Notes under the pieces: generated by a model
What the model saw: the letters and a program-made list of their open reading frames with translations, nothing else
Told to the model about the DNA's origin: nothing
Databases searched by the model: none
NCBI GenBank assembly: GCA_902492235.1
Contig: CABUKS010000031.1
Location: 1-25,001 of the forward strand
Length of the DNA: 25,001 nucleotides
Reading direction: 5' to 3'
From: an uncultured Collinsella sp.
GTDB lineage: Bacteria; Actinomycetota; Coriobacteriia; Coriobacteriales; Coriobacteriaceae
Translations under genes and position numbers: made by a program
Part shown: positions 7,973 to 15,603 of the stretch, one piece after another
How positions within the stretch are numbered: the first letter of the stretch is position 1
Layout: each line of letters opens with the position of its first letter

Positions 7973-10423
7973 ATGCTGCAGAAAATCCAACGCTTTGGCG
8001 GGGCAATGTTCGCGCCCGCCATGTTGTTTTCCATATCGGGTCTTATGGTCGGCGTCTCCGCCCTCGCAACGTCTGCGGATATCGTCGGCGACCTCGCCGT
8101 ATACGGAACCCCTTGGTACGTTTTTTGGACTATCATCCAGCGCGGCTCGTGGACGGTCTTTAAACGACTTCCGCTCCTTTTTGCCGTAGCGCTGCCCATC
8201 GGCCTTGCCCAAAAGCAACCAGCTCGTTGTTGCCTCGAGGCGCTCGTGGCCTATTTTGCCTATTGCTTCTTTTTGAGCGAGATCATCAAGCTGAGCGGAG
8301 ACAACCTTGGACTTAAGTACCCGTCGTCTTTGACCTCCGCTAGCGGCATCACCATCATCGACGGCATCAAGACACTCGACACCGGCATTATCGGCCCGCT
8401 GGCGGTGTCGGCAACCGTCGTCGCCATCCATGACCGCTTCTACGATGCCAAGGTTCCCGATTGGCTCGGTACCTTCTCGGGTTCCTCGCTGGTCTACCTC
8501 ATCAGCTTTTTTGCCGTGTTCGCCCTTGCCGCCATCTCGGCCGCCATCGTGCCCTTCGTATACGCAGCGACCGAAACGCTGCGCCACGCACTTGCGGGCG
8601 TCGGCCCCTTCGGCGTGGGTATCTTTGTGTTTTTGGAGCGAGCACTCGAGCCCATGGGGCTGCACCATCTGCTCTACATGCCGATCTACTACGACAACCT
8701 GGTCATTAACGACGGCATCTACGCCACGTGGAGCAGCTTGCTCCCCATCCTCTCCCATAGCACGCGCCCCCTTAATGAGCTTGCGCCGTGGGCCGGTTTT
8801 ACCGCCACCGGCTGGGTCAAGCTCTTTGGCCTTCCCGCCATCGCAGCCGCATTCTACTCCACCGCAAAACCCGAGCGCCGCGCCGGCCTCAGGGTCATCC
8901 TTGTTCCCGCCATCATCGCCTCGGTGGTTTGCGGCGTTACCGAGCCACTCGAGTTTCTCTTTATGTTCACCCACCCCGGGCTCTTTTTTCTCTACGCCGT
9001 CTTATCGTCTTGCCTTGCCACAACCATGAATCTCTTTGGCATCGTCGGCATCTTCTCGGGCGGCCTCATGGAGATGGCAGCCTTCAACTTTATTCCGCTC
9101 ATGCGCATGCATGCCGGTGCCTATCTTTTGGCGCTCGGTATCGGCCTTGCCTTTAGCCTCATCTTTTTTGTGAGTTTTCGAGCACTCATCTTGATCTATG
9201 ACCTTAAGACGCCGGGCCGCGAGGATCATGTCGCCAATCGCGCGGCAATCGATCATTTAACGGGAAGCGGCTTTGCCAAAGAGCAATCTCCCAATGACGA
9301 GGCCAATAGTCAATCCGATCAAGATCACGTCCTCGCTGAGCGGGTAATTCAGCTTTTAGGTGGCGTTGGCAATATTGCGGGCGCAACCAACTGCGCCACG
9401 CGCCTGCGCGTCGAGGTCGCAGACCCTTCCATCGTTGCAGATAACGCGTCGTTTGTCGCGGCGGGCGCCAAAGGCCTCATCATTACGGGCAAGACCGCCC
9501 AGGTGATCATCGGCATCTCCGTTCCCCGCGTTAAAGAGCATTTTGACCAGATCATGGGCCTCGAGCCGGGATTTGTGCCCACCACCTCGGCCTCCCCTGC
9601 CGCCAGCGCAGCCCATAAGCGCAGCGATATCTGTTTCTTCGATATCGACGGAACGCTCGCCTGGCAAGACCCCAGGCTCGCCCAAGACCTTCCCGAAGAC
9701 GAGCGGGACCTCTCCCCCTATCCCAACGAGGCGGTTTCGCAGGCAATCCGCGAGTTTGTCGCCAACGGCAACATGGCCTTTATCTGCACGGGACGTACCC
9801 TCAGCTGCATCCACCCCAAACTTCTTGAGCTGCCTTGGACCGGCATCGTCTGTCTTGCGGGCGGTTACGCCGAGATCAACGGACACGCAATTCGCGATCT
9901 GTCGATGACGCCCAGCATGCTGCAGCATCTTGCCCCCTATCTTGAGCAATCGGGCGAGGTCATCCGCTTTGAGGGCCTCAACGGCGTCGTGCGCATGAGT
10001 GCCGATGCCCCCGATGCCCCCGGATACGCGCGCACCCTGGGCGACGCAGTCACGCAGCTGCAACATTACAGTGTCTACAAGATCTTGATGTCTACATCGC
10101 TCGCCAACCACATCGCTCAAGATAAGGCACTTGAGCCGCTGCTGTGCTTTAACGAGCTCGAACTCGAGGTAACCGAAATCTCGCCCCGCGAATGCACGAA
10201 GCGCGGGGGCATCCAGTCTGTACTCGACGCCCTCGACCCCCACCACGGAACCGTATACGGCATTGGCGACGCCAGCAATGACGTCTCGCTGATGAACGCC
10301 GTCGATGTCGGCATTGCGATGGGCAACGCACCGGACTATCTCAAGGATAAGGCCGATTACGTGACCGACACCGTCGATCACGACGGTGTCGTTGCGGCGC
10401 TCGAGCATTTTAGGCTGATTTAG
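7973..10423 (+). CDS. PTS sugar transporter EIIC-EIIB fused to a Cof-type HAD phosphatase
   Basis: An 816-residue three-part protein. Residues about 1-425 are a membrane EIIC domain of the glucose/alpha-glucoside superfamily (GLHHLLYMPIYYDNLVINDG, VCGVTEPLEFLFMF). Residues about 450-530 are EIIB, with phospho-Cys474 in the NCATRLRVEV motif. Residues about 550-814 are a Cof/HAD-IIB hydrolase: FFDIDGTLAW with D557 and D559, Lys743 in ECTKRGG, and GDASNDVSLM with D766 and D770. All key HAD residues are present. EIIC/EIIB would import and phosphorylate a sugar, and the HAD domain could remove phosphate from it or a product. No EIIA is present, so one must come from elsewhere. GGAAGG lies 6 bases before the ATG at 7973; a TTG 12 codons upstream lacks this. 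Substrate unknown; an alpha-glucoside is likely. Confidence 0.9.
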   Translation: MLQKIQRFGGAMFAPAMLFSISGLMVGVSALATSADIVGDLAVYGTPWYVFWTIIQRGSWTVFKRLPLLFAVALPIGLAQKQPARCCLEALVAYFAYCFFLSEIIKLSGDNLGLKYPSSLTSASGITIIDGIKTLDTGIIGPLAVSATVVAIHDRFYDAKVPDWLGTFSGSSLVYLISFFAVFALAAISAAIVPFVYAATETLRHALAGVGPFGVGIFVFLERALEPMGLHHLLYMPIYYDNLVINDGIYATWSSLLPILSHSTRPLNELAPWAGFTATGWVKLFGLPAIAAAFYSTAKPERRAGLRVILVPAIIASVVCGVTEPLEFLFMFTHPGLFFLYAVLSSCLATTMNLFGIVGIFSGGLMEMAAFNFIPLMRMHAGAYLLALGIGLAFSLIFFVSFRALILIYDLKTPGREDHVANRAAIDHLTGSGFAKEQSPNDEANSQSDQDHVLAERVIQLLGGVGNIAGATNCATRLRVEVADPSIVADNASFVAAGAKGLIITGKTAQVIIGISVPRVKEHFDQIMGLEPGFVPTTSASPAASAAHKRSDICFFDIDGTLAWQDPRLAQDLPEDERDLSPYPNEAVSQAIREFVANGNMAFICTGRTLSCIHPKLLELPWTGIVCLAGGYAEINGHAIRDLSMTPSMLQHLAPYLEQSGEVIRFEGLNGVVRMSADAPDAPGYARTLGDAVTQLQHYSVYKILMSTSLANHIAQDKALEPLLCFNELELEVTEISPRECTKRGGIQSVLDALDPHHGTVYGIGDASNDVSLMNAVDVGIAMGNAPDYLKDKADYVTDTVDHDGVVAALEHFRLI

Positions 10424-10492
10424 GCGCGCTCCATCAAACGCACGCCCGTTGTCCTAAATCGCCAAAACTGCCGCGCCAAACGCCCTGATGTG

Positions 10493-10515
10493 GCAATATG
10501 TTGTCTGCATATTGC
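10493..10515. promoter_or_regulatory. Inverted repeat upstream of the polyprenyl synthetase gene
   Basis: GCAATATG (10493-10500) and CATATTGC (10508-10515) are perfect 8-bp arms with a 7-nt spacer. A second nested repeat, TTGCAT and ATGCAA, follows. The site is an operator or 5' leader hairpin candidate in the 125-base gap after the PTS gene. No clear terminator for the PTS gene was seen in this gap. Confidence 0.35.
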
Positions 10516-10548
10516 ATCAATGCAACCTCAGAAAGAATGCGAGAACCC

Positions 10549-11562
10549 GTGTCCAGTCCGTTTACCAGCTTTTTAGCCCAGCACTTTGACCAGATTAACG
10601 ACTATCTGGCCACGTTCTTTGACGGACAGGCGACCTCTGCCGATATCGAGCGCTACCTGTATGCGCCGCTCTCGGCTTTTACGGCCAACGCCGGCAAGCG
10701 CCACCGCCCGCTTATCTGCATGCTCGCCGCAACCGCAGTGGGCGGTAGCTTTGAGAGCGCCCGCAGCGCCGCGGCAGCCATCGAGCATTTCCAGTCGGGC
10801 GCGCTGATCCACGACGACATCGCCGACAACGGACAGCTTCGTCGAGGCAAGCCCTGCATGCACCTTACCGAGGGCACGGGCCTTGCCATCAATTGTGGCG
10901 ACCTGGCGCTCACCATGGTCACCAAGACGGTTCTCGACGACCCTACGCTGGAGTCCGACGTGAAGCTGCGCGTGCTCCACGAGCTTACCGAGATGATCGT
11001 CCGCACCATCGAGGGCCAAGCGCTCGACCTGGGTTGGGTCCGTGACGGGCGCTTTGATATCTCGGTTGATGACTACCTGGACATGGCGACGCACAAGACC
11101 GCGTTTTACAGCGGAGCCACGCCGCTTGCCACCGGAGCCATTATCGGCGGCGGCAGCGATGAGCAAATCGAAGCGCTGCGCGCCTTTGGCCTACACACAG
11201 GCCTCGCCTTTCAGATTCAGGACGACCTGCTCAACCTTGTCGGCACTAAGGAAGCCGCCAACAAGGACTTCCGCACCGACATCACCGAGGGCAAGCGCAC
11301 GCTTGTCGCCGTACACGCCCTCTCTGATGAGCGCCACCACGACGAGGTCGAGGCGATTCTTTCCTCAGGCACCGATGATCCCGCGCAGCTCGCACGCGCC
11401 GTGGAGATCTTCCAGGAGACCGGCTCCATCGATTACGCCCACACTTACGCGCTCGACCTGACCGCTAAGGCCAAAGCGGCCATCGAGAACGTTGAGCTTG
11501 ATCCGCACGCACGCGAGCTGTTCCTCTCCATGGCAGATTTCTTTGTGGAGCGCCTTAACTAA
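10549..11562 (+). CDS. Polyprenyl (isoprenyl) diphosphate synthase
   Basis: A 337-residue all-helical prenyltransferase that condenses isopentenyl diphosphate with an allylic diphosphate, feeding quinone or lipid-carrier synthesis. The first Asp-rich motif is DDIADNGQLRRGKP (D89, D90, D93). The second is QIQDDLLNLVGT (D225, D226, N229), with Asn where many members have Asp, as in some other family members. KRHRP near the N-terminus and the FRTDITEGKRTL segment also fit. Start choice is uncertain. GTG at 10549 gives the family-like SSPFTSFLAQHF N-terminus; ATG at 10537 and ATG at 10498 are in frame, and none has a convincing ribosome binding site. Chain length of the product cannot be read from the sequence. 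Confidence 0.9.
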   Translation: MSSPFTSFLAQHFDQINDYLATFFDGQATSADIERYLYAPLSAFTANAGKRHRPLICMLAATAVGGSFESARSAAAAIEHFQSGALIHDDIADNGQLRRGKPCMHLTEGTGLAINCGDLALTMVTKTVLDDPTLESDVKLRVLHELTEMIVRTIEGQALDLGWVRDGRFDISVDDYLDMATHKTAFYSGATPLATGAIIGGGSDEQIEALRAFGLHTGLAFQIQDDLLNLVGTKEAANKDFRTDITEGKRTLVAVHALSDERHHDEVEAILSSGTDDPAQLARAVEIFQETGSIDYAHTYALDLTAKAKAAIENVELDPHARELFLSMADFFVERLN

Positions 11563-11604
11563 CGGGGGTTATAAAACCTGTCAGCAGCGTATTTAGGCAC
11601 AACT

Positions 11605-11613
11605 TGCTACACT
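11605..11613 (+). promoter_or_regulatory. Extended -10 promoter for the CwlM-like gene
   Basis: TGCTACACT is an extended -10 element (TGn plus TACACT), 88 bases before the ATG. No good -35 is visible, as is common for extended -10 promoters. It would give a leader of about 80 bases. Confidence 0.45.
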
Positions 11614-11700
11614 GTTGAGTGCATGTTTATGCATCCCTTTGCGTTGTCTATCCGACAGACGCTCAAATAGTACGAATGGTACGCCGAAAGGGGTTCGTTC

Positions 11701-12606
11701 ATGGAACCTATTACAACGGGCATGCAAGGAGCAGCCGTCGAGGACGTGCAGTCTCGTCTCCTGCAGCTCGGCTACACGATTGATGCCGCCGAAGTCACCG
11801 ACAAGTACTTTGGAGCCACCACTGAGCAGGCCGTCAGCACCTTCAGGCTCGACAGCGGCCTTGCTGCCGGTCATGCCGTCGATATCCCCTGTTGGAGCGC
11901 CCTTGTAGACGCTTCGTATAAGCTGGGCGACCGCACCCTCTATCTGCGCATGCCCAATTTCCATGGCGCCGATGTGCAGGCCCTGCAGCGCGCTCTCAAC
12001 GTTTTGGGCTTTGCCTGTGGCGAAGACGACGGCTACTTTGGTCCGCATACCGAGGCCGCCCTGCAGCAGTTCCAGGAAAATGTCGGCCTGTTTGCCGACG
12101 GCATGGCCTTCCAGGACACCTACGCCTACATCAACCGCCTGCACCATGTGTGGGAGGGCAAGCCCTCGGTCACCGAAGCCGAGTCCCGCATCGGTTTTGC
12201 TCGCGCCGCCAACGTGCTCGAGCGCTTTCAGATTGCCGTTATCGGCGAGGACCCCATCGCACGCAGCGTTGCATCGCGCATGTGGAACATCGCCACGGCG
12301 ACGACCGACAGCAGCGGCATGATGCTCTGCGATTCCGAGGTCCCGACCGACGTGGATCTGGTGCTCGAGATCGCAAGCGATGAGCTACCCGCAGATGCAG
12401 CGCCGCGCGCCACGATCGCCCTCGCCGAGTGCCACAACCTGGCCCAGCGCATCCGCACCGCCAATGTCGCCGCGCAGCAGAAGCCGGCTCGCATTCGCAT
12501 TGAGCTCACGGGCATGACGCGCTACAACGGCACCTTCACGGCCAGCGACGCGCAGACACTCGCCGTACGCCTGCTCGATGGCGTTTGCGATGCCCTCGCA
12601 GATTAG
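11701..12606 (+). CDS. CwlM-like peptidoglycan-binding protein without visible amidase catalytic residues
   Basis: A 301-residue protein with two PG_binding_1 repeats, at about residues 6-70 and 85-146 (TTGMQGAAVEDVQSRL; GADVQALQRALNVLGF, DGYFGPHTEAALQQF). The segment YKLGDRTLYLR (73-83) joining them closely matches my memory of mycobacterial CwlM, a cytoplasmic protein that activates MurA. No signal peptide or transmembrane segment is present, so this protein is also probably cytoplasmic. The C-terminal part (163-301) could be a shrunken amidase_3 domain: CHNLAQRIRTA and PARIRIELTGMTRYN sit where CwlM has its last helices and strand, but no DPGHGG-type zinc site is seen. AAAGGGG lies 8 bases before the ATG. 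A regulatory rather than enzymatic role is likely. The repeat domains are secure; the CwlM relation is inference. Confidence 0.8.
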   Translation: MEPITTGMQGAAVEDVQSRLLQLGYTIDAAEVTDKYFGATTEQAVSTFRLDSGLAAGHAVDIPCWSALVDASYKLGDRTLYLRMPNFHGADVQALQRALNVLGFACGEDDGYFGPHTEAALQQFQENVGLFADGMAFQDTYAYINRLHHVWEGKPSVTEAESRIGFARAANVLERFQIAVIGEDPIARSVASRMWNIATATTDSSGMMLCDSEVPTDVDLVLEIASDELPADAAPRATIALAECHNLAQRIRTANVAAQQKPARIRIELTGMTRYNGTFTASDAQTLAVRLLDGVCDALAD

Positions 12607-12613
12607 GTAAACT
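12585..12613 (+). promoter_or_regulatory. Candidate tRNA-Gln promoter
   Basis: TTGCGA (12585-12590) and TAAACT (12608-12613) are separated by 17 bases, 31 bases before the tRNA. The -35 overlaps the last codons of the CwlM-like gene. A small hairpin (GTTGC/GCAAC, 12620-12635) follows in the tRNA leader. Confidence 0.4.
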
Positions 12614-12644
12614 AAACGAGTTGCTTTTGGGCAACACCACACAT

Positions 12645-12719
12645 TGGGACGTAGTTCAACGGTAGAACTCCGGTTTTTGGTGCCGGCTGTTGGGGGTTCG
12701 AATCCCTCCGTCCCAGCCA
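12645..12719 (+). tRNA. tRNA-Gln (anticodon UUG), CCA encoded
   Basis: A full cloverleaf: acceptor TGGGACG pairs perfectly with CGTCCCA; D arm GTTC/GAAC; anticodon stem CCGGT/GCCGG with loop TTTTGGT, giving anticodon TTG, which reads CAA; T arm GGGGG-TTCGAAT-CCCTC. Discriminator G is at 12716 and CCA at 12717-12719. The T-arm sequence is copied twice just downstream. Confidence 0.95.
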
Positions 12720-12729
12720 AAGAAACCAG

Positions 12730-12763
12730 CCTCTCGAACGCATAGCCGATCGGGAGGTTTTTC
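12730..12763 (+). terminator. Terminator after tRNA-Gln
   Basis: A 7-bp stem CCTCTCG/CGGGAGG (one G-U pair) with a 14-nt loop is followed by TTTTT. It starts 11 bases after the tRNA 3' end. Confidence 0.7.
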
Positions 12764-12774
12764 TTGTGGGCAAG

Positions 12775-12906
12775 CGGAGGGATTCGAACCCGCAAGGGTG
12801 CAGAGCTGAGGAAACGCGAAGCGTTTTCCAGCGCAGCACGCAAGGAGCAAAGCGACACAGCGGAGCGCTGCCGCCGAAAAGGCGGACGCGGAATCCCTCC
12901 GTCCCA
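12775..12906. repeat. Hairpin-rich element bounded by copies of the tRNA-Gln T arm
   Basis: The left end CGGAGGGATTCGAACCC (12775-12791) is an exact inverted copy of the tRNA T arm at 12694-12710. The right end GAATCCCTCCGTCCCA (12891-12906) is an exact direct copy of tRNA positions 12700-12715. The two ends are therefore themselves an 11-bp inverted repeat. Between them are several short hairpins: GGAAACGC/GCGTTTTCC near 12810, CAGCG/CGCTG near 12860, CCGCC/GGCGG near 12872. No complete second cloverleaf and no coding frame is visible. It resembles a tRNA-derived or tRNA-targeting small element; the origin is unknown. Confidence 0.65.
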
Positions 12907-12908
12907 CA

Positions 12909-12968
12909 GCCGGCACTTGGGGACGTTCCTAAGGTGCCGGCACTAAAGGAACGTCTCCAAGTGCCGGC
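12909..12968. repeat. REP-like palindrome, 22-bp arms
   Basis: Arms at 12909-12930 and 12947-12968 are complementary at 21 of 22 positions. The 16-nt loop itself contains the palindrome GTGCCGGCAC. The core CACTTGGGGACGTTCC looks like interspersed REP-type palindromes that I recall from Coriobacterial genomes. No RAYT-type transposase is in the window. Confidence 0.75.
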
Positions 12969-13092
12969 CTCCCAAAAATCTACCTTTAAAAGACAGGCGC
13001 CCCAGGCCCATAAGGACCAAGAGCGCCTTTCATCTAGAAAATATCAGCCCAGTTCCGAAAAGCGAGCCGCATGCGACAACCAAGTAGCCGCA

Positions 13093-13229
13093 GGCCCCGG
13101 GAGAGTGGGGACACCGGCTTAGGTTTATCGCGAGTTCCGCACGAACAGGAGGCCACTTAATGTGGCCTCCGTCGTGAGCAGGACTGTAGAGCAGGAAACC
13201 TAAGCCGGTGTCCCCACTCTCCCGGGGCC
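13093..13229. repeat. 137-bp palindromic element with perfect 34-bp arms (core copy 1)
   Basis: Arms 13093-13126 and 13196-13229 are exact reverse complements over all 34 bases. Inside is a second hairpin, GGAGGCCAC-TTAAT-GTGGCCTCC (13148-13170), extended by CACGA/TCGTG. The 78-base core 13124-13201 recurs at 17901-17978 with only seven differences, four of which form two compensated base pairs. The element ends seven bases before the stop codon of the TOPRIM gene on the minus strand, so it would form the 3' end of that transcript. It has no T tract of intrinsic-terminator type. The remaining 12969-13092 shows nothing recognisable. Confidence 0.85.
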
Positions 13230-13236
13230 GAACGCC

Positions 13237-15420
13237 CTAGTTGTTGAGCATGCGGTCGAAGCTTCCCGAGTCGCCATCCCGATAGTCTGCGGTCATCAGA
13301 ATCTCCTGCGGAATGCGCCCGCCCTCGCGCAGCACGTTGCGGAACTGCACGCGCGTAACCATGGGCAGATCCTTGATCGTCGCCGCCAGGTTCTGCGGCA
13401 CGCCCTGGTTGGCAGCCGCGGGCTCGCACTCGCCGCCGGCCTTCACGCGACGCTTATGCTCGGCGAGCATGGCACGGTACATGCCGGCATGCAGGCGAAT
13501 CTCAACCACATTGGCATTGCGAGCCTGCTCGACAATGCGCGCGCCCTCGCGATCGATATCGCCTACGTAGTAGACGTAGTTAAAGCGATAGCCAATCTCA
13601 GCCAGATAATCGTCCAGGGCATGCGAGACGCTCGCCTTGCATCCGCCGCCAAAAATCACGCCGCCCACCTTGATGCCAAAGAGCTTGGCGTGCTTGCGGC
13701 CACGCAGCAGCTTGACGATCTCGTCGTAGGTGTCCAGGTTCTCGACCATAATGAACGGCTTGTCGGCGCCCAGCGTAAAAAAGCCCGTAAAGTGCACGGG
13801 GCGATTGGGGGCGACCTTGATCGCCTGCATGCTGATGCCCTTTTCGGTCATACGCCTGATCAAGCGCTCACCGTGCTTGCCGTCAAAAGCCTTCTCGTCG
13901 TTAAAGATCTGGTAGGCACGCTGGCGGCGCGAGGCAACCGGCGTATCGGCACCTCGGTTCTGCTCGATCCAAGCCTGGATGATTGCGATTTCCTCGGCAA
14001 TCTTGCGGTTGGACATCTCGTTGTGCTGAGTGCGCTGCGGAGCCTTTTTGCCGTCCTTGCCCTCGACCTTTACGATCTGTGTCTGCTGCTCCTTGATCTT
14101 AGAGAGCGCCGTGGGCGTAGGGACAACTTTGAGCAGCTGCCTGCCTAAAACGCGGGCAAGGGCAAACGCCGAGGCCTCACCGTGAACGGCCGACTTGGGC
14201 TGCTGGGCAGCAGTATCTGCTGCGGCAGACTCCGGCTTCTTCTGAGACTTGCGCCTAGAATCGCCTTGGGAATTGCGCTCGTGCTTCGGCATAGACGCCT
14301 GCTTCTGCGGACGAACGGACTTGCTCTCCTTCGCCGGCTGGCGCTTAGGCTGCCCCGAAGAAACCTCGGCCTTCGCATCCTCGTTCTGCGGCGTGGTCTT
14401 CTCGGTTGCAGTCTCGGCATGGGAGCTGCGGCCCCCACGATGGCGACGGCGGCGAGGCTTGCTCGACGCGCCCTGCTCCGTCCGCTCATCAGTAGGCTGC
14501 TGGCCCTTGGCCTCGGCATCAACCTCAAGCTGCGGCTCAACAGGCTTCTGCTCGCGAGCCGCCGGCTCAACGGCCTTCTCGTCCTTCTCGTCCTGAGTGG
14601 TCGAAGCCGGCTCGCTCTTCTCCTGACGCCTCACGGGATACGCACGTCCCGCAAAACCACGTCCGGGACGACATGAACCCGGAGCCTTCTTGGCAGACTC
14701 CTCAACATCGTCTGCAACCTCAGAAGACTCTTCGACCTCACGCGCGGCATCCTGCTGTGCAGCCTTAAAGTGAGCGCCGCGACGGTGCTTGGGCTCTTGG
14801 GCCTCCACGGGCTTTTGCTCCTTCGTGGGCTTCTGCGACTCGGCAGCAGCCTCGGTCTCAACAGCCTCGGCATCCATCTCGCCCTTTCGAGCAACGGCGC
14901 GACGGAAGCGCTCCTGCTGGGCGCGGCGCTGTGCATCGCGCTTGCCGCCCCCGCCAAAACCGCCGCGTCCTGCCTTGGCCGTAAAGGCACGCACGACGTT
15001 CTCATCGAGCAACTCATCGGTATCGACATGCTCACGCGGGGCAACTTCTTCCACAGCAGGCACGTCAGCGGAATCCTCGACGACAAAATCCTCGACGGAC
15101 TCGGCAGGCTGCTCCTGGGCATCGCGGATCTCGGCATTGATGGTATAGAACGCCGGGCGCCCGTTAATGCCGCTACCCTCGATCTTGGTCACGATATTTG
15201 CCGCGATAAGCTCATCGCGCATCGCCTTGGTGTCACATTCCTTATCGACGGAGCGGAAAATCTGCGCCAGCGCACTCGACTTAATCTTAAGCGCCTTGCG
15301 GCAGAGCAGGTCGTAGGCAACCAGCTTGGCACGCTCAGCAGAAAGCGACGTCTGGCTGCTCAGGCGCTCAGCCAAAGCATCGACATTGTTTTGATTATCG
15401 GAATATACCGTCTTGGCCAC
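13237..15420 (-). CDS. TOPRIM-domain protein with JetD/DUF2220-like C-terminus and long disordered middle
   Basis: 727 residues. Residues 1-100 look like a helical, winged-helix-type domain (SLSAERAKLVAYDLL, LIAANIVTKIEG). Residues about 105-460 are low-complexity, rich in Glu, Lys, Pro, Ala and Gln with basic RRRRHRGG clusters, and probably disordered. Residues 465-727 are the folded C-terminus. It holds YQIFNDEK (503-510), recalling the IFGDEK segment of JetD, then a TOPRIM pattern: E560 in MVENLDTYDE, a glycine turn IFGGG, and D621/D623 in YVGDIDREG. JetD is the TOPRIM nuclease of Wadjet plasmid defence, but no jetA, jetB or jetC lies nearby. GTG at 15420 is chosen because AAAGGGG directly precedes it; an ATG 8 codons upstream is less likely. 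The gene is alone, with its own promoter. TOPRIM is fairly secure; function is unknown. Confidence 0.75.
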   Translation of the reverse strand: MAKTVYSDNQNNVDALAERLSSQTSLSAERAKLVAYDLLCRKALKIKSSALAQIFRSVDKECDTKAMRDELIAANIVTKIEGSGINGRPAFYTINAEIRDAQEQPAESVEDFVVEDSADVPAVEEVAPREHVDTDELLDENVVRAFTAKAGRGGFGGGGKRDAQRRAQQERFRRAVARKGEMDAEAVETEAAAESQKPTKEQKPVEAQEPKHRRGAHFKAAQQDAAREVEESSEVADDVEESAKKAPGSCRPGRGFAGRAYPVRRQEKSEPASTTQDEKDEKAVEPAAREQKPVEPQLEVDAEAKGQQPTDERTEQGASSKPRRRRHRGGRSSHAETATEKTTPQNEDAKAEVSSGQPKRQPAKESKSVRPQKQASMPKHERNSQGDSRRKSQKKPESAAADTAAQQPKSAVHGEASAFALARVLGRQLLKVVPTPTALSKIKEQQTQIVKVEGKDGKKAPQRTQHNEMSNRKIAEEIAIIQAWIEQNRGADTPVASRRQRAYQIFNDEKAFDGKHGERLIRRMTEKGISMQAIKVAPNRPVHFTGFFTLGADKPFIMVENLDTYDEIVKLLRGRKHAKLFGIKVGGVIFGGGCKASVSHALDDYLAEIGYRFNYVYYVGDIDREGARIVEQARNANVVEIRLHAGMYRAMLAEHKRRVKAGGECEPAAANQGVPQNLAATIKDLPMVTRVQFRNVLREGGRIPQEILMTADYRDGDSGSFDRMLNN

Positions 15421-15454
15421 GGGGCCCCTTTCATATGTACACATATACGTCTAT

Positions 15455-15484
15455 ATGGTACAACGCGCGCCCTTATCCACGCAA
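15455..15484 (-). promoter_or_regulatory. Candidate promoter of the TOPRIM gene
   Basis: On the minus strand TTGCGT (15479-15484) and TACCAT (15455-15460) are 18 bases apart, 35 bases before the GTG start. An imperfect palindrome, ATATGT-AC-ACATAT at 15433-15446, lies between promoter and start. Confidence 0.45.
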
Positions 15485-15524
15485 AACATCTGCGAGAACA
15501 CTCGAGCGTCACCCGCTTTCGCAT

Positions 15525-15564
15525 GAAAAAAGACCGAGTCCGCGTCGTTGCGGACCCGGTCTTT
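15525..15564 (-). terminator. Terminator of the carbon-starvation transporter gene
   Basis: A 15-bp stem with one mismatch (15529-15543 with 15550-15564, 6-nt loop) is followed on the minus strand by six T. It lies 39 bases past the transporter stop codon. Confidence 0.9.
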
Positions 15565-15603
15565 CCGAGTCAAATGGATGGGAGATTCAACCCGTCCGAC
15601 CGA

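Noticed and set aside
11221..11235. Asn in place of the last Asp in the second motif (DDLLN) of the polyprenyl synthase as a sign of lost activity
   Set aside because: Other functional family members carry this substitution, and all other key residues are intact.
12775..12906. A second tRNA gene next to tRNA-Gln
   Set aside because: Only T-arm and acceptor fragments are present on each strand; no D arm, anticodon stem or matching acceptor could be folded.
12656..12916. Short minus-strand frames across tRNA-Gln and its flank
   Set aside because: These are the familiar false ORFs produced by translating a tRNA gene antisense.
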